From Hofstenia miamia (taxonomy: Eukaryota; Xenacoelomorpha; Acoela), in contig SCFE01000117.1 of assembly GCA_004352715.1 (NCBI GenBank), positions 371,135 to 435,134 on the forward strand: a stretch of DNA of 64,000 nt, read 5' to 3'. Positions 32,811-44,586 of this stretch are shown here, piece by piece (position 1 is the first letter of the stretch; every line of letters begins with the position of its first letter). The position numbers and the translations under genes were made by a program. The notes below the pieces were generated by a model. The model searched no databases and was not told where the DNA came from. It was given only the letters and a program-made list of their open reading frames with translations.

Positions 32811-33362
32811 TTACATCATTAGTATCGTACGTCCAACAGATATAAATGTATTGTGTAATCCAAGACTTCCTTTAGAAATTGGCAAATATGCCTGTAGTCT
32901 TTGTGACGCAGAAACAGCTGAACGTGTTATACTTTCTAGAGACTGATGAACGGCTGAATCAAATTCTTCCAGTGCTGCTGTAACAGTTGCGGATTTGAAG
33001 TTCTTAAACAAAACGATATCTTAGGTAGTGAAGCACAGCTCCTTAACAGATGCAATTCTAACTGTGGGTCTTCAAGTAATTTTATTTCATTCATAATTTC
33101 AATGGACTTAGAAACAGGTTTCGAAAAGAACTCTTGGATAAATTTTGGAGACTTGGAGATAGGAGCTCCAAGAGCGATAAGAACATCTTTTCCTCTATTG
33201 ATTATTTTGGGCAAAGCACTGAAATCTCAATTAGGATTAGGCGACCAAACTTCACATTTAGTTAAACTAATTTCCAAGCCTACTTTCTTTATAGTGAACA
33301 CCACAAACTCAAATACTTTACACAAAGATTGAACTTCGCCCAAACAGAGAACCATCATCTAA
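32811..33362 (-). mobile_element. Second type of retrotransposon RT relic (YLDD motif), minus strand
   Basis: Reading leftward, the minus strand gives SYLDDGSLFG (RT catalytic YxDD) at about 33362-33333, ISLTKCEVW, then ALGAPI, LEDPQLELHLLRSCASLPKI, LRTS, and after a frameshift RLQAYLPISKGSLGLHN. This order (YxDD, KCE, LGAP[IV], DPQ..L.LLR, LP...GG.GL) belongs to a widespread group of RT-bearing elements that I recognise by pattern but cannot name with confidence. The upstream (5') part is cut off at the (GATAA)n tract of the neighbouring LINE. Confidence 0.6.
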
Positions 33363-34138
33363 ATATGATAAGATAAGATAAGATAAGAGAATCTTTATTC
33401 AAATAAATGTTAACAATTAAATAACTGATAATTTATTTGAATAGCGTCATTAAATTCACAAAAACACATATATACAATTCACATAAATTACAAAAGAAAT
33501 CTTGCAGGCTATGGATAAATTACTATAGTACTATTTTAATAACGAGTTATAGTATAGTCATTGTTATAAAATTTGTATCCTAGCCATGATTTTCCAGAAA
33601 TATATTTTTGCTTAAGGAAGATTTTTAAATGCTTTTTAAAAGGTTTCAATTTTTCAATATTTTTAATTTCTTTAGGTAGCGAATTCCAGGTTCGAATGGC
33701 GACATTAATGAAGGATTTCTNATTTTAATAACGAGTTATAGTATAGTTATTGTTATAAAATTTGTATCCTAGCCATGATTTTCCAGAAATATATTTTTGC
33801 TTAAGGAAGATTTTTAAATGCTTTTTAAAAGGTTTCAATTTTTCAATATTTTTAATTTCTTTAGGTAGCGAATTCCAGGTTCGAATGGCGACATTAATGA
33901 AGGATTTCTTTAAAACGTTCTTCTTATACTTAACGCATGTAAAAAGCTTTGATCTTGAATTCTGTTTATGAATAAATCCCGGTATTTTAATCGTATTATA
34001 AGGTGGTAGGTTTCTGATTAGTTTGAAGAATGTAAGAAGGGTATTTAACATAACTAGTTGTTTTGGAAAAAGAATTGACCTAGAAATGTACTGTTTGGTT
34101 TGCGATGAGTTTTTCGTTGTGCAATACATTGAATCCAA
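33363..34138 (-). mobile_element. LINE ORF2 C-terminal copy ending in a (GATAA)n tract, minus strand
   Basis: 34138-33725 encodes, on the minus strand, KKSFINVAIRTWNSLPKEIK and then KSWLGYKFYNNNYTITRY with a stop, the closest relative of the plus-strand copy at 29794. Its 3' end is a (TTATC)n tract, seen as GATAAGATAAG at about 33367-33391. The tail section 33533-33720 is a false repeat of 33722-33909. The element appears to have landed in or next to the YLDD relic. Confidence 0.75.
33533..33909. repeat. Third single-N duplication (N at 33721), 188 bp per copy
   Basis: 33533-33720 and 33722-33909 are equal in length and differ at about one base (gtcatt/gttatt), with one N between them. This is the same signature as the duplications at 1953 and 6894. 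Confidence 0.88.
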
Positions 34139-35204
34139 ACATCAACTTTCAATAAATGCAAAATATAGGGTTGCTCATTATTCTAGAAGAGTCTATTTTA
34201 ATAAAAATAGAGAAAATGAAGAGGAATGTTTGTAGGTGTCTGTAATTTTAGCAATAATTGTTAGAAACAATCGTAAATACAAAAATAAATGATCACTATT
34301 TCGTGTTAGCAATTGATTTTGGATTTTCTTAATAAAGGCGTACAATAACGCAATTTTATTGTGTATAAATCTATAAAAAAATTGAAAAAACCATATAGAT
34401 TCTGCTGAATAAAGCTCAAGATCGAATGCAGAAATTATCATTGGGGCATGAATATGAATGTAGAAACTCTAAATTTGAGCGGTTAAATTAATTCAGTTAT
34501 TAACGAAGCAAGCCTGAGAATTTTTAAGTTAAATAGAATAAACTATGCGGCGCAAAATATGTTTCATTTACTCCACAATAATACTATGAATGTAAAGGTC
34601 AATAATTTCCAAGCATCTTTCTCTCATGTCTATCTGATATCACGAGTCATTTAAAATTAACCCCTCTTATCCTCTACCGTTACCCCATAGGATAGTTGAT
34701 TTCCATATTTTTCATGTATCTGCTATGGAAATCCAATTGACTGCAAAAAACAATAAACATATAGACTGAACAAATATCTTCAAACTAATTTGAGTAAGTC
34801 ACCGCTGCCCATTCAAAGCATGCAAAATAAGCTGAAGAAAATTTTTCTATTCCGAAATTAATTTAGAAATATATTATTATACTGATGGAAACTCTGAAAA
34901 CTAAATAATAAGTGCATTACTTCTCGTATTATAAATAAATAAATGATAAAAAGGAAAGAAAAAAATTACAAAATAAAAGTAACTCTAAATTGGTGATGGT
35001 AAAGATTTGTAAGTCATGAATCGACGGGCAACCCTCTTAGTTTCTCCGCATAGTTAGTGTCCTTAGTGATTAGGATTTGATGCAAAGGATGTTACGGATT
35101 TTCTACAATTTTCGCTCCGAAAGAAATAAACTCGTTTTGAATTGTGGTAATAACAACATTAAGTGTCCACTGTTTGGGTAAATTCAACATCCTTGAAATG
35201 TGTT

Positions 35205-36030
35205 TCAGAGATCTTTCAACCTGTCTTTCTGCTTTTGGTTTATATGATAAATCCAAGCAACCGAAGCGTACGTAAAATGAGACAGAACATAGGTTTTAAA
35301 TGTGTATTTGCGAGCTCCTGTGTTCAGAAATCTAGCAACATATGCCATTGTGTTAGAGACGAAGTAAATTTTCTTCAGCAAGTCAGACACATGCTTACTA
35401 AAGGAAAGTTCATGTTCAATTCCACATTTTAAGAGCTTTAGATTTTTTATAGATTTGTTTCTAAAGACGATTTCTTTGGCTTTGACGTGGTTGATATTGA
35501 GATTATTGTAATCAAATTGGTAAGTTAAGTTATTCAAGATACCGATCAATACGTCCTGTTCATCAGAGGAACTACCATCCGATGCTAAAACCTTCTGTTT
35601 CCAATCCGAAAGATAGGTGGATAGCCAGAACCCAAACCATTTATCATCTGATGATAGGTTATCCATAAATATTCTGTTCAGTGCGTTTGGTAACACAATG
35701 TTGAAGGCTGAGCAGAAATCCAAAAAAACTACCCTGACCACTGATGTGTGGCGGCCATCCAGATGAGAGGCGATGCTATTTCGTAGCACAGCTATAGCGC
35801 CAGTAGTAGATAAGCCAGCCTGATATGCAAATTAATATCCATCTGAAGAGTTTCGAAAAGTCTCTAGAGGCATGGATGGAATAATTTTTTCACAACAGCG
35901 ATCTGGTATAGGTGTAAGGCAAACTGGGCAAAAATTCTTGTCAACCTTAGTCCCAATCTGAGGATTTTTGATAATAGGTGCGACATTTGCCTTCTTACAC
36001 TCTGCATTGGTTGTACACCTTAGAAATAAT
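35205..36030 (-). mobile_element. LINE reverse-transcriptase palm relic, minus strand
   Basis: Reading leftward: FCPVCLTPIPDRCCEKIIPS, then a QAGLSTTGAIAVLRNSIASHLDGR stretch, then VRVVFLDFCSAFNIVLPNAL (RT motif A), further on HVSDLLKKIYFVSNTMAYVA and HFTYASVAWIYH. The order matches the ORF2 RT of CR1/Rex-type LINEs. The YxDD region is missing (a deletion between SSDEQDVLIGIL and NNLTYQFDY), and stops occur above 35790, so it is dead. Confidence 0.72.
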
Positions 36031-36129
36031 ATCGTTAAAAATCACTGAGTAGATATAGCTTAACTCACGGTTGCACATTTTAAAAAACCACGCAGGCAAT
36101 AAACTGTAGAAAAACACTACAAATATAAT

Positions 36130-36790
36130 ATTCCGCCCTTGGGCTATGGCGTTTTAATTTCTGTTAGTTGAATAATGCTGATTGTAAAATTTGAACCTCG
36201 CCATTTCAATTAAGTTAATTATATCTTTTGACAAATTTTTAAATGTCTTCAATTTATTCAGTTGCTTTATTTCTCTAAGTAAGTATTCCAAATCTTTATG
36301 TGTTAATGAATGAATTTCACATTATTCTCTTTTTGCAAATACTTCGAGTGTGTCTGTTTACTGTTTAAGTGTGAAATTTTAGAGAAATGAGGGAACTTTA
36401 CCTCATCGCAAGGTTCAATGTTGTTTAATATCCTATACAATGTTGTTAATGCATACATTTACATAAATTGAGCATTTAGGACTTAAGAAGCGTTTAAACA
36501 AATTTTTAGATTTCTTTATTAATTATTTATTGTTTTATAGATTTAGTTAAATTATTTCTTATATTTATGGATGTGTTGAGAAATGAATTTTTCATTATTT
36601 TCTTTTTATATTTCAGAAGCTTAATGTTTAGTGTTCTATGATTATGTCTATGTAATATTTTGGAGGATAGAAAATTGGATTTGTAGTATAGAATAATATT
36701 ACTAAATATTTTAAAAAGAATGTTAATATACAATTGAAAAAGTACTCCATTTTTCATTGGCGAAATTTTCTAAATATAGATTATTTTATC
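36130..36790 (-). mobile_element. LINE ORF2 C-terminal fragments, minus strand
   Basis: 36757-36527 encodes KIMKNSFLNTSINIRNNLTK, and 36150-36300 holds a decayed copy of the shared FKFY tail (AACCTCGCCATTT, also at 30878). TTTTATCTTATC at 36783 recalls the family's terminal repeat. Probably two overlapping old copies. Confidence 0.55.
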
Positions 36791-36799
36791 TTATCAAAT

Positions 36800-39700
36800 C
36801 TCATGTAAAATAGAAGTATTTGATAAGGTCTTCAGCTATATAATATAAGAATCAAATAATATTCCTTCACTGTAATCTACAATCCTGAAATGTTGCTACA
36901 TCCATATTTATCCGATATATTCCTAATAATCACTTCTCCAATTTTTTAAATTATTTATTAGAAATATCTCCCACATTTGGAATAACCAAAATCAGGGCAA
37001 GTGATTCTGAAGACAGTAAACTCTGAAATGTTTTACAATTTTATTTTTTAATTTCATCATGAATTAGACTGGTGACACTAATGAAGTTGCTATTTCAGCG
37101 TATTGGGAAACCAACAGATCTGTAATAACCACACACCGAGCATTTTATAGAATTTTGCGATCGGTTGAAAAGGATCTGTTTCAGAAGAGAAAACGATTTC
37201 GTTTTGGATTTCTAACATGCATTGTAGTATCCAGATGGAAAAGAAACTCCCCTGAAATGATACATAAAAATCGTGCAAAATTTCAAGTAGCAGCTACATC
37301 AATGTATTGAAGCAACAGCCGCATTTTGTTTAATATAATTTTTGAAGCCCGATAAAGCAAAATACACAGAATAGGTATTTTTCTCAAGATAGTCATTTTT
37401 ATTTTTCTGCATTCATTCAAAAATCGGGGATATTTCTGCCTTATTCTGTGCTTTTAAGTTATGCAGAATTTCGAGTACCTCAACTTTCCAAATTGAAACT
37501 AAATAATATTTGAACAGATAACGAAACTGAATTTATATTTGAAACTGAAGCGAGCCTTAGAATCCACTCTTAGCAAATTTATTGAAAATTTCATGGACTA
37601 TACAAAAATCAATAAATATTCAAATAATAAACATTTTGTAAAGTTCCGACTTAATCCAAACTCATATCTACACATAGAAATGGAATTTGGTCAATAATTG
37701 ACAAAATCCAAAGGAACTTAATAAATAATTTTTTTCCAAATCAATCTCAAGCCATTGCCAAAATAATATATTTGAACCCAAACCATCACATAAATACTTG
37801 TAGAAAACATCATTGGTTCAAAATTACCCATCAGCCTTTCATTAAATGTATACTAATAATAATACATTTGTAATTATTTGAATTAACATATGTCTAGCAT
37901 TTTCTAAAAGAGTGCCGCAGCTTCGAAATTGAAATAAATTATGCAACTCTGAATGACCAATGGCTACGAAACCTACTATTGAAAAAAGATTTTGAGTCAA
38001 CCCAAATCTCAATCTGACTCAGCCCATGGACAGAATAGTTCAGGTCAACCCGATTGGTCAGACTAAAACCAGGCACTTTAAAATAAACGAAAATCGATTT
38101 GAATGAAACTGTATTTTGCCGTAATTTTAACAAATTAGTGATGGAATTAAATACGACTGTTGCCTACGTTACCATTCTGATTGTAGTTTTTCAACGGTCT
38201 GCGAAGTAATTAATAACATGCAATTAAAGACAAAATTGTTTTGACAAAGTTTTTAATTAATTTACAAATCACATATAAATGTATATCGCTCGTTACAATA
38301 CTTGGAAGGTTTTAGTTGGTTATTAATTTTCAAAGTGTTTCCTCCAATCAAATTTACAAGAATAAATAGTCTCGATTCATTAAGTTACGACATCACACAT
38401 CTGAAGCGTAAGTTTTTGTCAAACTGAAAAATATGCAAATCACACTAATAGTGATACATGCTAATTATGTAGTGAAAACTATTGCTTACACTGCAGGGTT
38501 TAAATAGACAATCATCATCATGCCTTTGTTTACTAAGAGCGTATTAAAAACACAATTTTGTTATTCGGTTCAGTGTTCTTTACTGAAAAAAAATTTTTAG
38601 CAAAATTTTGAATCTATGTTTGAGGGATATTTTAAATGTAAACATGGATGATTTGCGCAAAAGACTTTGAACTGCAAACAGTATTTAGGCAGAGTTAACT
38701 TTTATAGGTCAAATTTGCATTCATTATTAAGGGGAAGAGCAATTGATTACCTCAAGTTTAAACCAAACTCATTAAAAAACAGCAAAAACTCAGTATTTTT
38801 AACAAATTTCGAAAAGCCCGAGATTTATTCATGATCTTGCCTGTAACAACACCGTCAACTTTATTTCTAGATATATTGTATTTCGTTAGTGGGATTAATG
38901 TATTTATTTGTTTATATATAAATGCCTTTAAATGTTGTTTGCCTTAATAATATGTTAAAGCAACTTTAACTTTGTATTGGTATGTAAAAAGGAGAATTAA
39001 TACAGAAAAATCAATTTCGATAAAATATATAAATTGTATAAATATCGATTTCTTGTTAATTTAAAAGTATACCATAATGAATGAGAATTATTAGTTGATC
39101 AATAGGAAATTATCAAATTGCCTTTAAAAAACTACATTTTGCAATTGCTTAGTTACATAATTACATTTGCATAACGAGATAGATAGGCGATTTAATTTGC
39201 AATGCTTAGATTTTCTTTCTTTTCATAGATTTTATTTTTGTAAGTTAGCATTGTTCGTTTAGTGGTATTAGTATAAATGAACAATAGAAAACAATTGAGG
39301 AAAAATATTTACAATTGAAATTCTAAGTTTTAAAAGATTGCTACCAATACAATAATCCATGTAGCAGTCTACAGTAACTGTGAAAAAAATTGAAAAATTC
39401 ATCCACAAATATATTTCCTCCATGGAATATTCAAGTTAAAGCATGTTAACTTTGAAGATCAATATTTATTCCGCACTTTTATAATTTTATGAGAAGGACT
39501 TTCAAATTGCCAAATGAAAATCAAATTTTCACTCTCATATACACAACTACTGTTTATTGAAAAGCCAATCGATAAAATCTGTTAATTAATTAAATCTGAT
39601 GTAACTTACGTATTTAACACTGATCAAGATGAATTCGTATTTTTACTATTGTTTCTATAGTTAATACCTAAACCGCACAAATTTTAAGTGAATAAAACTT

Positions 39701-41033
39701 CTACCCAAAATATATGCTTTTCGAAATAACACCAATTAAGGAATGAGTCCGGACATATGTGATAGTTAGTTACAGAGTGAAAACGGATTTTAATTATTTT
39801 TGTATTTATATACGAATTTTGCAGTTTTTATTGACACTTTTATGTTAAAACATTTTGAGCGTACATGTATTACACTTAGAGCAATCTTTCTTTTATCGTG
39901 TCGTGTTACGGGTGACGACGGATTGTGAGTAAAAAACAGTGGTCTGTTTCCAACCTGGTTAGGTATAGCAGAAATTCAATTCAATTGCAAAGTGTTTCAG
40001 GATTATAATTTACGTTTCTTGGATAATGTAATTCAATTTTGTAACACTCGGTGAATGCACTCAGTTTCTTCGATGAATGACATGCAAAATTGAGAGTGAC
40101 ATCCATTTTGTCAATTTGTTTCTAAGTTTTAACAAACATTAACTTCAAAGTTTGTCGTTCATCAATGACATTAAGTTTTACAACTTGATACAAGTTACAA
40201 AGTCTTAGAAAATTAATTGGGGAAGCAAATAACTTTCGATTTATTTAAAGTAGCAATTCCTTTTAGCATACGCTCTACTGATACTTAATTAATAACGTTT
40301 TACAAGGTAGGTAATAACTACAATAAACTAGCGATGCAATTTGCTTAATATTTACGCTGTACTCTGCAATTAACAATTTCTGCAACAAATAGTCTTCGAA
40401 TACTTATTTAAACTCGTCAAATATTGTCGCAAGTCACGTTTATAACTAACACATGCTTAATTTAAGAATCATCTTTAGTTTTTCTTATATCACACTTAAA
40501 GCTAAGCAGCCTACCTTCGTCATTTATTGCACATATTAAGTTATTGACAAACGGTTTGTACATTTTGTTATTCAAATTACAAACTAGCAAATAAAGAACT
40601 ATAAATAAATATTCTAATTTTAATCCAAATTATGAAGATTAGATTTTATATTTCACATTAGTTTAGCCTACAGCATCGCTACACTTTTGGACATGGGTTC
40701 TAATTAGCCATGAAGGAAATAGGGTTAAAATGCTGATTTTCTGCTTACCGAAAATTCATTTCCGGGTGAAGGCAAACTAGTCTAATGCTAAATTTGATTG
40801 GAATCTTAAAATTCCTCACAATTACAATATCTCGATCTTAGAGTTTTAAATAATTGAATTATTTATTATTATTTGTTATTACTACAGAATGAAATCACAC
40901 TATGCTAAATAGAAATCAATGAATGCTGAAATGTATCAACCTTCTAACGTTAATCGAAAAAAATAACACTAACGAAAATTGGCGTCGTGATGACCCCACG
41001 ATTTATTTCCTATTATATAAGTATATATATATA
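36800..41033. other. Intergenic, no gene seen
   Basis: Very AT-rich; short frames only, none with recognisable similarity or splice-framed coding character. No inverted termini noticed. Confidence 0.5.
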
Positions 41034-41324
41034 NNNNNNNNNNNNNNNNNNNNNNNNNNNNNNNNNNNNNNNNNNNNNNNNNNNNNNNNNNNNNNNNNNN
41101 NNNNNNNNNNNNNNNNNNNNNNNNNNNNNNNNNNNNNNNNNNNNNNNNNNNNNNNNNNNNNNNNNNNNNNNNNNNNNNNNNNNNNNNNNNNNNNNNNNNN
41201 NNNNNNNNNNNNNNNNNNNNNNNNNNNNNNNNNNNNNNNNNNNNNNNNNNNNNNNNNNNNNNNNNNNNNNNNNNNNNNNNNNNNNNNNNNNNNNNNNNNN
41301 NNNNNNNNNNNNNNNNNNNNNNNN
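41034..41324. other. Assembly gap (291 N) inside a (TA)n tract
   Basis: TATATATA runs border both sides, so the assembly broke on a simple repeat. Apparent 130-140 aa frames here are N plus Ile/Tyr runs and are not genes. Confidence 0.95.
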
Positions 41325-41359
<35 letters not shown>

Positions 41360-41915
41360 TTGGAATGCAAAGACCTTCAGTGAACTTATTTTTAATTTAA
41401 TATCCGACGACAATGAAAATTTGAAAATAATTTTATTCTACATTAGAAATTTCACCAAAATACCAATATTGTGTCATGGGCACATTATTACCAACATTGA
41501 AAATTTCAAATAACAATAACAGAAGTTCGAAGGGGCGAATTCTAATTCTGTAGGATAACTCGGAATAATGAGGGAACGAATTTCCTGCGAGTTTTACATA
41601 AAAAAGAACCTCTTCCTTAAATTTTGAATTCCATCACTTGATATATCTATGCATGATAATTTCGAATCCTAAACCTTATCCCAATATACTATGGCACAAC
41701 CTTCCTAGGTTAAATTCCATTTACGCACAGTAGGCACTAATCTTGACATTCTTGCATTTCTATGCCTAATATTTACTTTTCACAGACCTGCTATCTCTGT
41801 TTTGGAAGAGGCTTATAATGAATAAATCGTGAACATATTTATATAATGTTAGTAATAGAATTTATTTTAAATGTAATCATTACGCCATCTTTTGTTCTAA
41901 ATTTGAATTATTTAG

Positions 41916-42200
41916 ATGACGTCAAAATCCACAAATGAAAAGATTGATAAACTTGTAGATGAAATTTTTAGCAAGTATGACTTCGATCAAAACGATTGCC
42001 TAGATAAGTCAGAAGGGGTTTCATTAATACGTGCATTACTAAAACGTGTTTCTCCAGCCGCTAACATAACAGATGGTATGTGTCAAGTCATTTTCAGCGA
42101 TCTTGATAGAGATGACAGTAAAACGATTGGTAAGGAAGAACTAAAGGCTTACCTCATTAAACGATGTCAGGCTCAAGTTGGGAAAGAAGATGATGAATAA
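41916..42200 (+). CDS. Small two-EF-hand calcium-binding protein (94 aa)
   Basis: Complete single-exon frame from ATG to TAA. Two EF-hand loops of canonical 12-residue spacing: residues 22-33 (DFDQNDCLDKSE) and 64-75 (DRDDSKTIGKEE), with D/D/N and D/D/S at positions 1, 3 and 5 and Glu at position 12. Position 6 is Asp in the first loop and Lys in the second instead of the usual Gly, which may weaken binding. The first loop is canonical, so this is not an S100 protein; it is closer to a half-calmodulin. No signal peptide or membrane segment; acidic tail GKEDDE. The bases just before the ATG (TTGAATTATTTAG) look like a splice acceptor, so a 5' UTR exon may lie upstream. The ligand is expected to be Ca2+; the partner is unknown. 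Confidence 0.85.
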   Translation: MTSKSTNEKIDKLVDEIFSKYDFDQNDCLDKSEGVSLIRALLKRVSPAANITDGMCQVIFSDLDRDDSKTIGKEELKAYLIKRCQAQVGKEDDE

Positions 42201-42649
42201 CTCTTTGTAGTATTTTAGTTATTGGTGAATCATTTTAAGTTTCGTGTCGTACATTTCAATGCTTATTCCGTTTAGATTTTTATGGAACTTCTTTCAATAT
42301 CATTTAGATTTATGTATGAAGCTTTCAATATATTACTAAACCTAATTTTTGTTGAACAGAAAATCCCTAATTCATTTTAAGATCTTCGTAATGTCGAAAT
42401 TATCTACAAATGTATATAAATATTGACAACTGTTAATATCAAGTCCATCCAATATGCTGATGCAACCTTATTATACTGAAATAGTTATAATTTGTTATAA
42501 TTTTATAATACAAATTAAATTAATTGAATACGAAAAATTGCCATTTTAGAATTATAAAGTGAAATTAGAAATACAAATGAAATTTAACTTTCTGCGTAAG
42601 TAACAATATAAAAAAAGTGCAGCTACACATTACTTAAATTCAAAAACAA

Positions 42650-43150
42650 CTTACCGAAATTAACACGCCCCTCTAGTAAGATTAAGTTAAGCAAAGCCAT
42701 TTTAATGGCGAGTCTAATATATGATGCTCAAGTCTGGTATGCAAACTGCACATTAATTGAAAGGGTTGAGTTATTTTAAAAAGGAGTTTTTGCTTGGGTT
42801 TCAAACCCTAATTATATTCCAGCCTTGATTAAATACAACTTTCGATAAATCTACAACTAAAGGATGTGATTCTTTTAATTGACTGCATTCATGGTAAGCT
42901 AGATATGCAAAAAATATACTGCCCTTGGATTGACTATTCCTGTAAATCAAATCCATTATTAAAAATAAAACAACTAAAAAATGATCGACGGTAATTTTTT
43001 CATAACTTTAACACGTTGAATTCCACTCAAGATTTTGTGTACGAGCATTTAAATAATTGCGTTGCCAACGCTCAATTTTTAAAACTAGATATGATTCGCC
43101 CATTTCCAGTAGTGTTACTTCTGAGTCTTAGTTAATGTGTGTGTTTTAGT
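42650..43150 (+). mobile_element. Decayed LINE ORF2 C-terminal region, plus strand
   Basis: KAILMASLIYDAQVWYAN-like coding at about 42690-42750 matches the L[IL]YGxxxW block after the RT palm, followed by VFAWVSNPNYIPALIKYNFR and later FVYEHLNNCVANAQFLKLD in the same direction, with several stops. It is old, partial and unassigned to clade. Confidence 0.5.
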
Positions 43151-44586
43151 ATTAAATTTAAGCACTTTTTGCTTGAAACAGAATAAGTAATAACTGCAAA
43201 TCGTGAAAAGCATCACGGTGAATCGAATTTTACTTTAATCTTAGTAAAACTCAAGGTCAAATAAGGCGCGAAAAAAGATAAATCATTGTGAAAAAAATGT
43301 TCATCATGTACAGAGAACCAATATTATTCTCTTGAGCATTTTCAAGAATTTCACAACAATTGAACAAAAATTTTGTGCTTCTCGCAAATTATTCAAAGAA
43401 TTCACATATCTTATCTCAAATAATAATAAATCTTAAAATATATTTGCTTTTTTATCAATAATTTGTTGAAATTGTTAAAAGCCAAATTTTGTAGGGATTG
43501 TACATATAAAAAATTGTCTTTCTCCTAGGGTCACACATAAGAGCAAGTTCCTAATACTGAGGTACCACAAAATAATTTTACCTTAAATTGCCGCAGGTCA
43601 AATGATCACTGGTGATACACGTGGCAGTCAATGTGCTAAAATTCCAAACGAACCTATTCAAGGACAATGTGTCTATATTTTATACAATAAATAATTATCT
43701 TTCTTACTTAATTTGCTTTTGTACATACGAGTAATATGAGTAATATAGAACACACTATACATTTATAAGACTTAGTAGAAAATAGAAAATATAGTCTATA
43801 GATTGATAGATAGATAAGCAGATAATAGCAGTATCCAAGAATCCATGGAAATATAAATATCTAGTAATAGTCAATGCGGTTGGACAACGAAGAAAATAAT
43901 GAAGGAAATAGCTTAAAAGAGAACTGAAGAGAATAATGAAAAATACTATGCTATTTTTACAAAATAGTTTCTTCTTCATCTTCTTCAATTATCTTACTAT
44001 TAAAATAACTTTTAAATGACACTATGAATTTGAACAAAAATGATTTCACAAAGTGGGTATTGACACTCATTCAAATAATTATTACGAAAAATACATTGAT
44101 ATGGAATCTAAGTTAAAAATATGTGCTTATTTATATTTGATATGTTTTTCTCTCGCCTTTTCTATGCAAAACATGCTATGGCGAAATTATTAATGTATAA
44201 AAGAAATTTCATGTGTTGGTTGCAATACTTCATTACATCTAACCAAAAATATTCTGAATTCTCTGCAAGTGCCATTAAGACTATAACACAATTTGTAAAC
44301 ACTTCCTAACTTTTTGTTCTTGCTGTGCGGACACAGATAAAAAACCCCAATTTCTACGTTCCCCTAAGGAAAATCACCATGACGGGTTTGTCTACAGTGA
44401 AATTCTCGACCGACCTCTACGCTAGAAACTTTAGTCAAGGAACTCAAATCTGAAATATACTTGAATACACATAATTTGATGAAAACAAATGATATGAGAC
44501 CCCAATGGTCCTCCTTAATTACAAGATCTCGCAATAATAGCAAAGATTCTACCTAAAGCTATTCCTCAGTAACCGAGGTTCTGCAA

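Noticed and set aside
32406-32822. Plus-strand frame of 138 codons with hydrophobic stretches
   Set aside because: No family motif, typical Leu/Phe/Ile bias of AT-rich DNA, and it lies directly beyond the end of a minus-strand RT relic.
40923-41413. Several frames of 130-144 codons on both strands
   Set aside because: They cross a 291-N gap and (TA)n, giving only Ile/Tyr runs.
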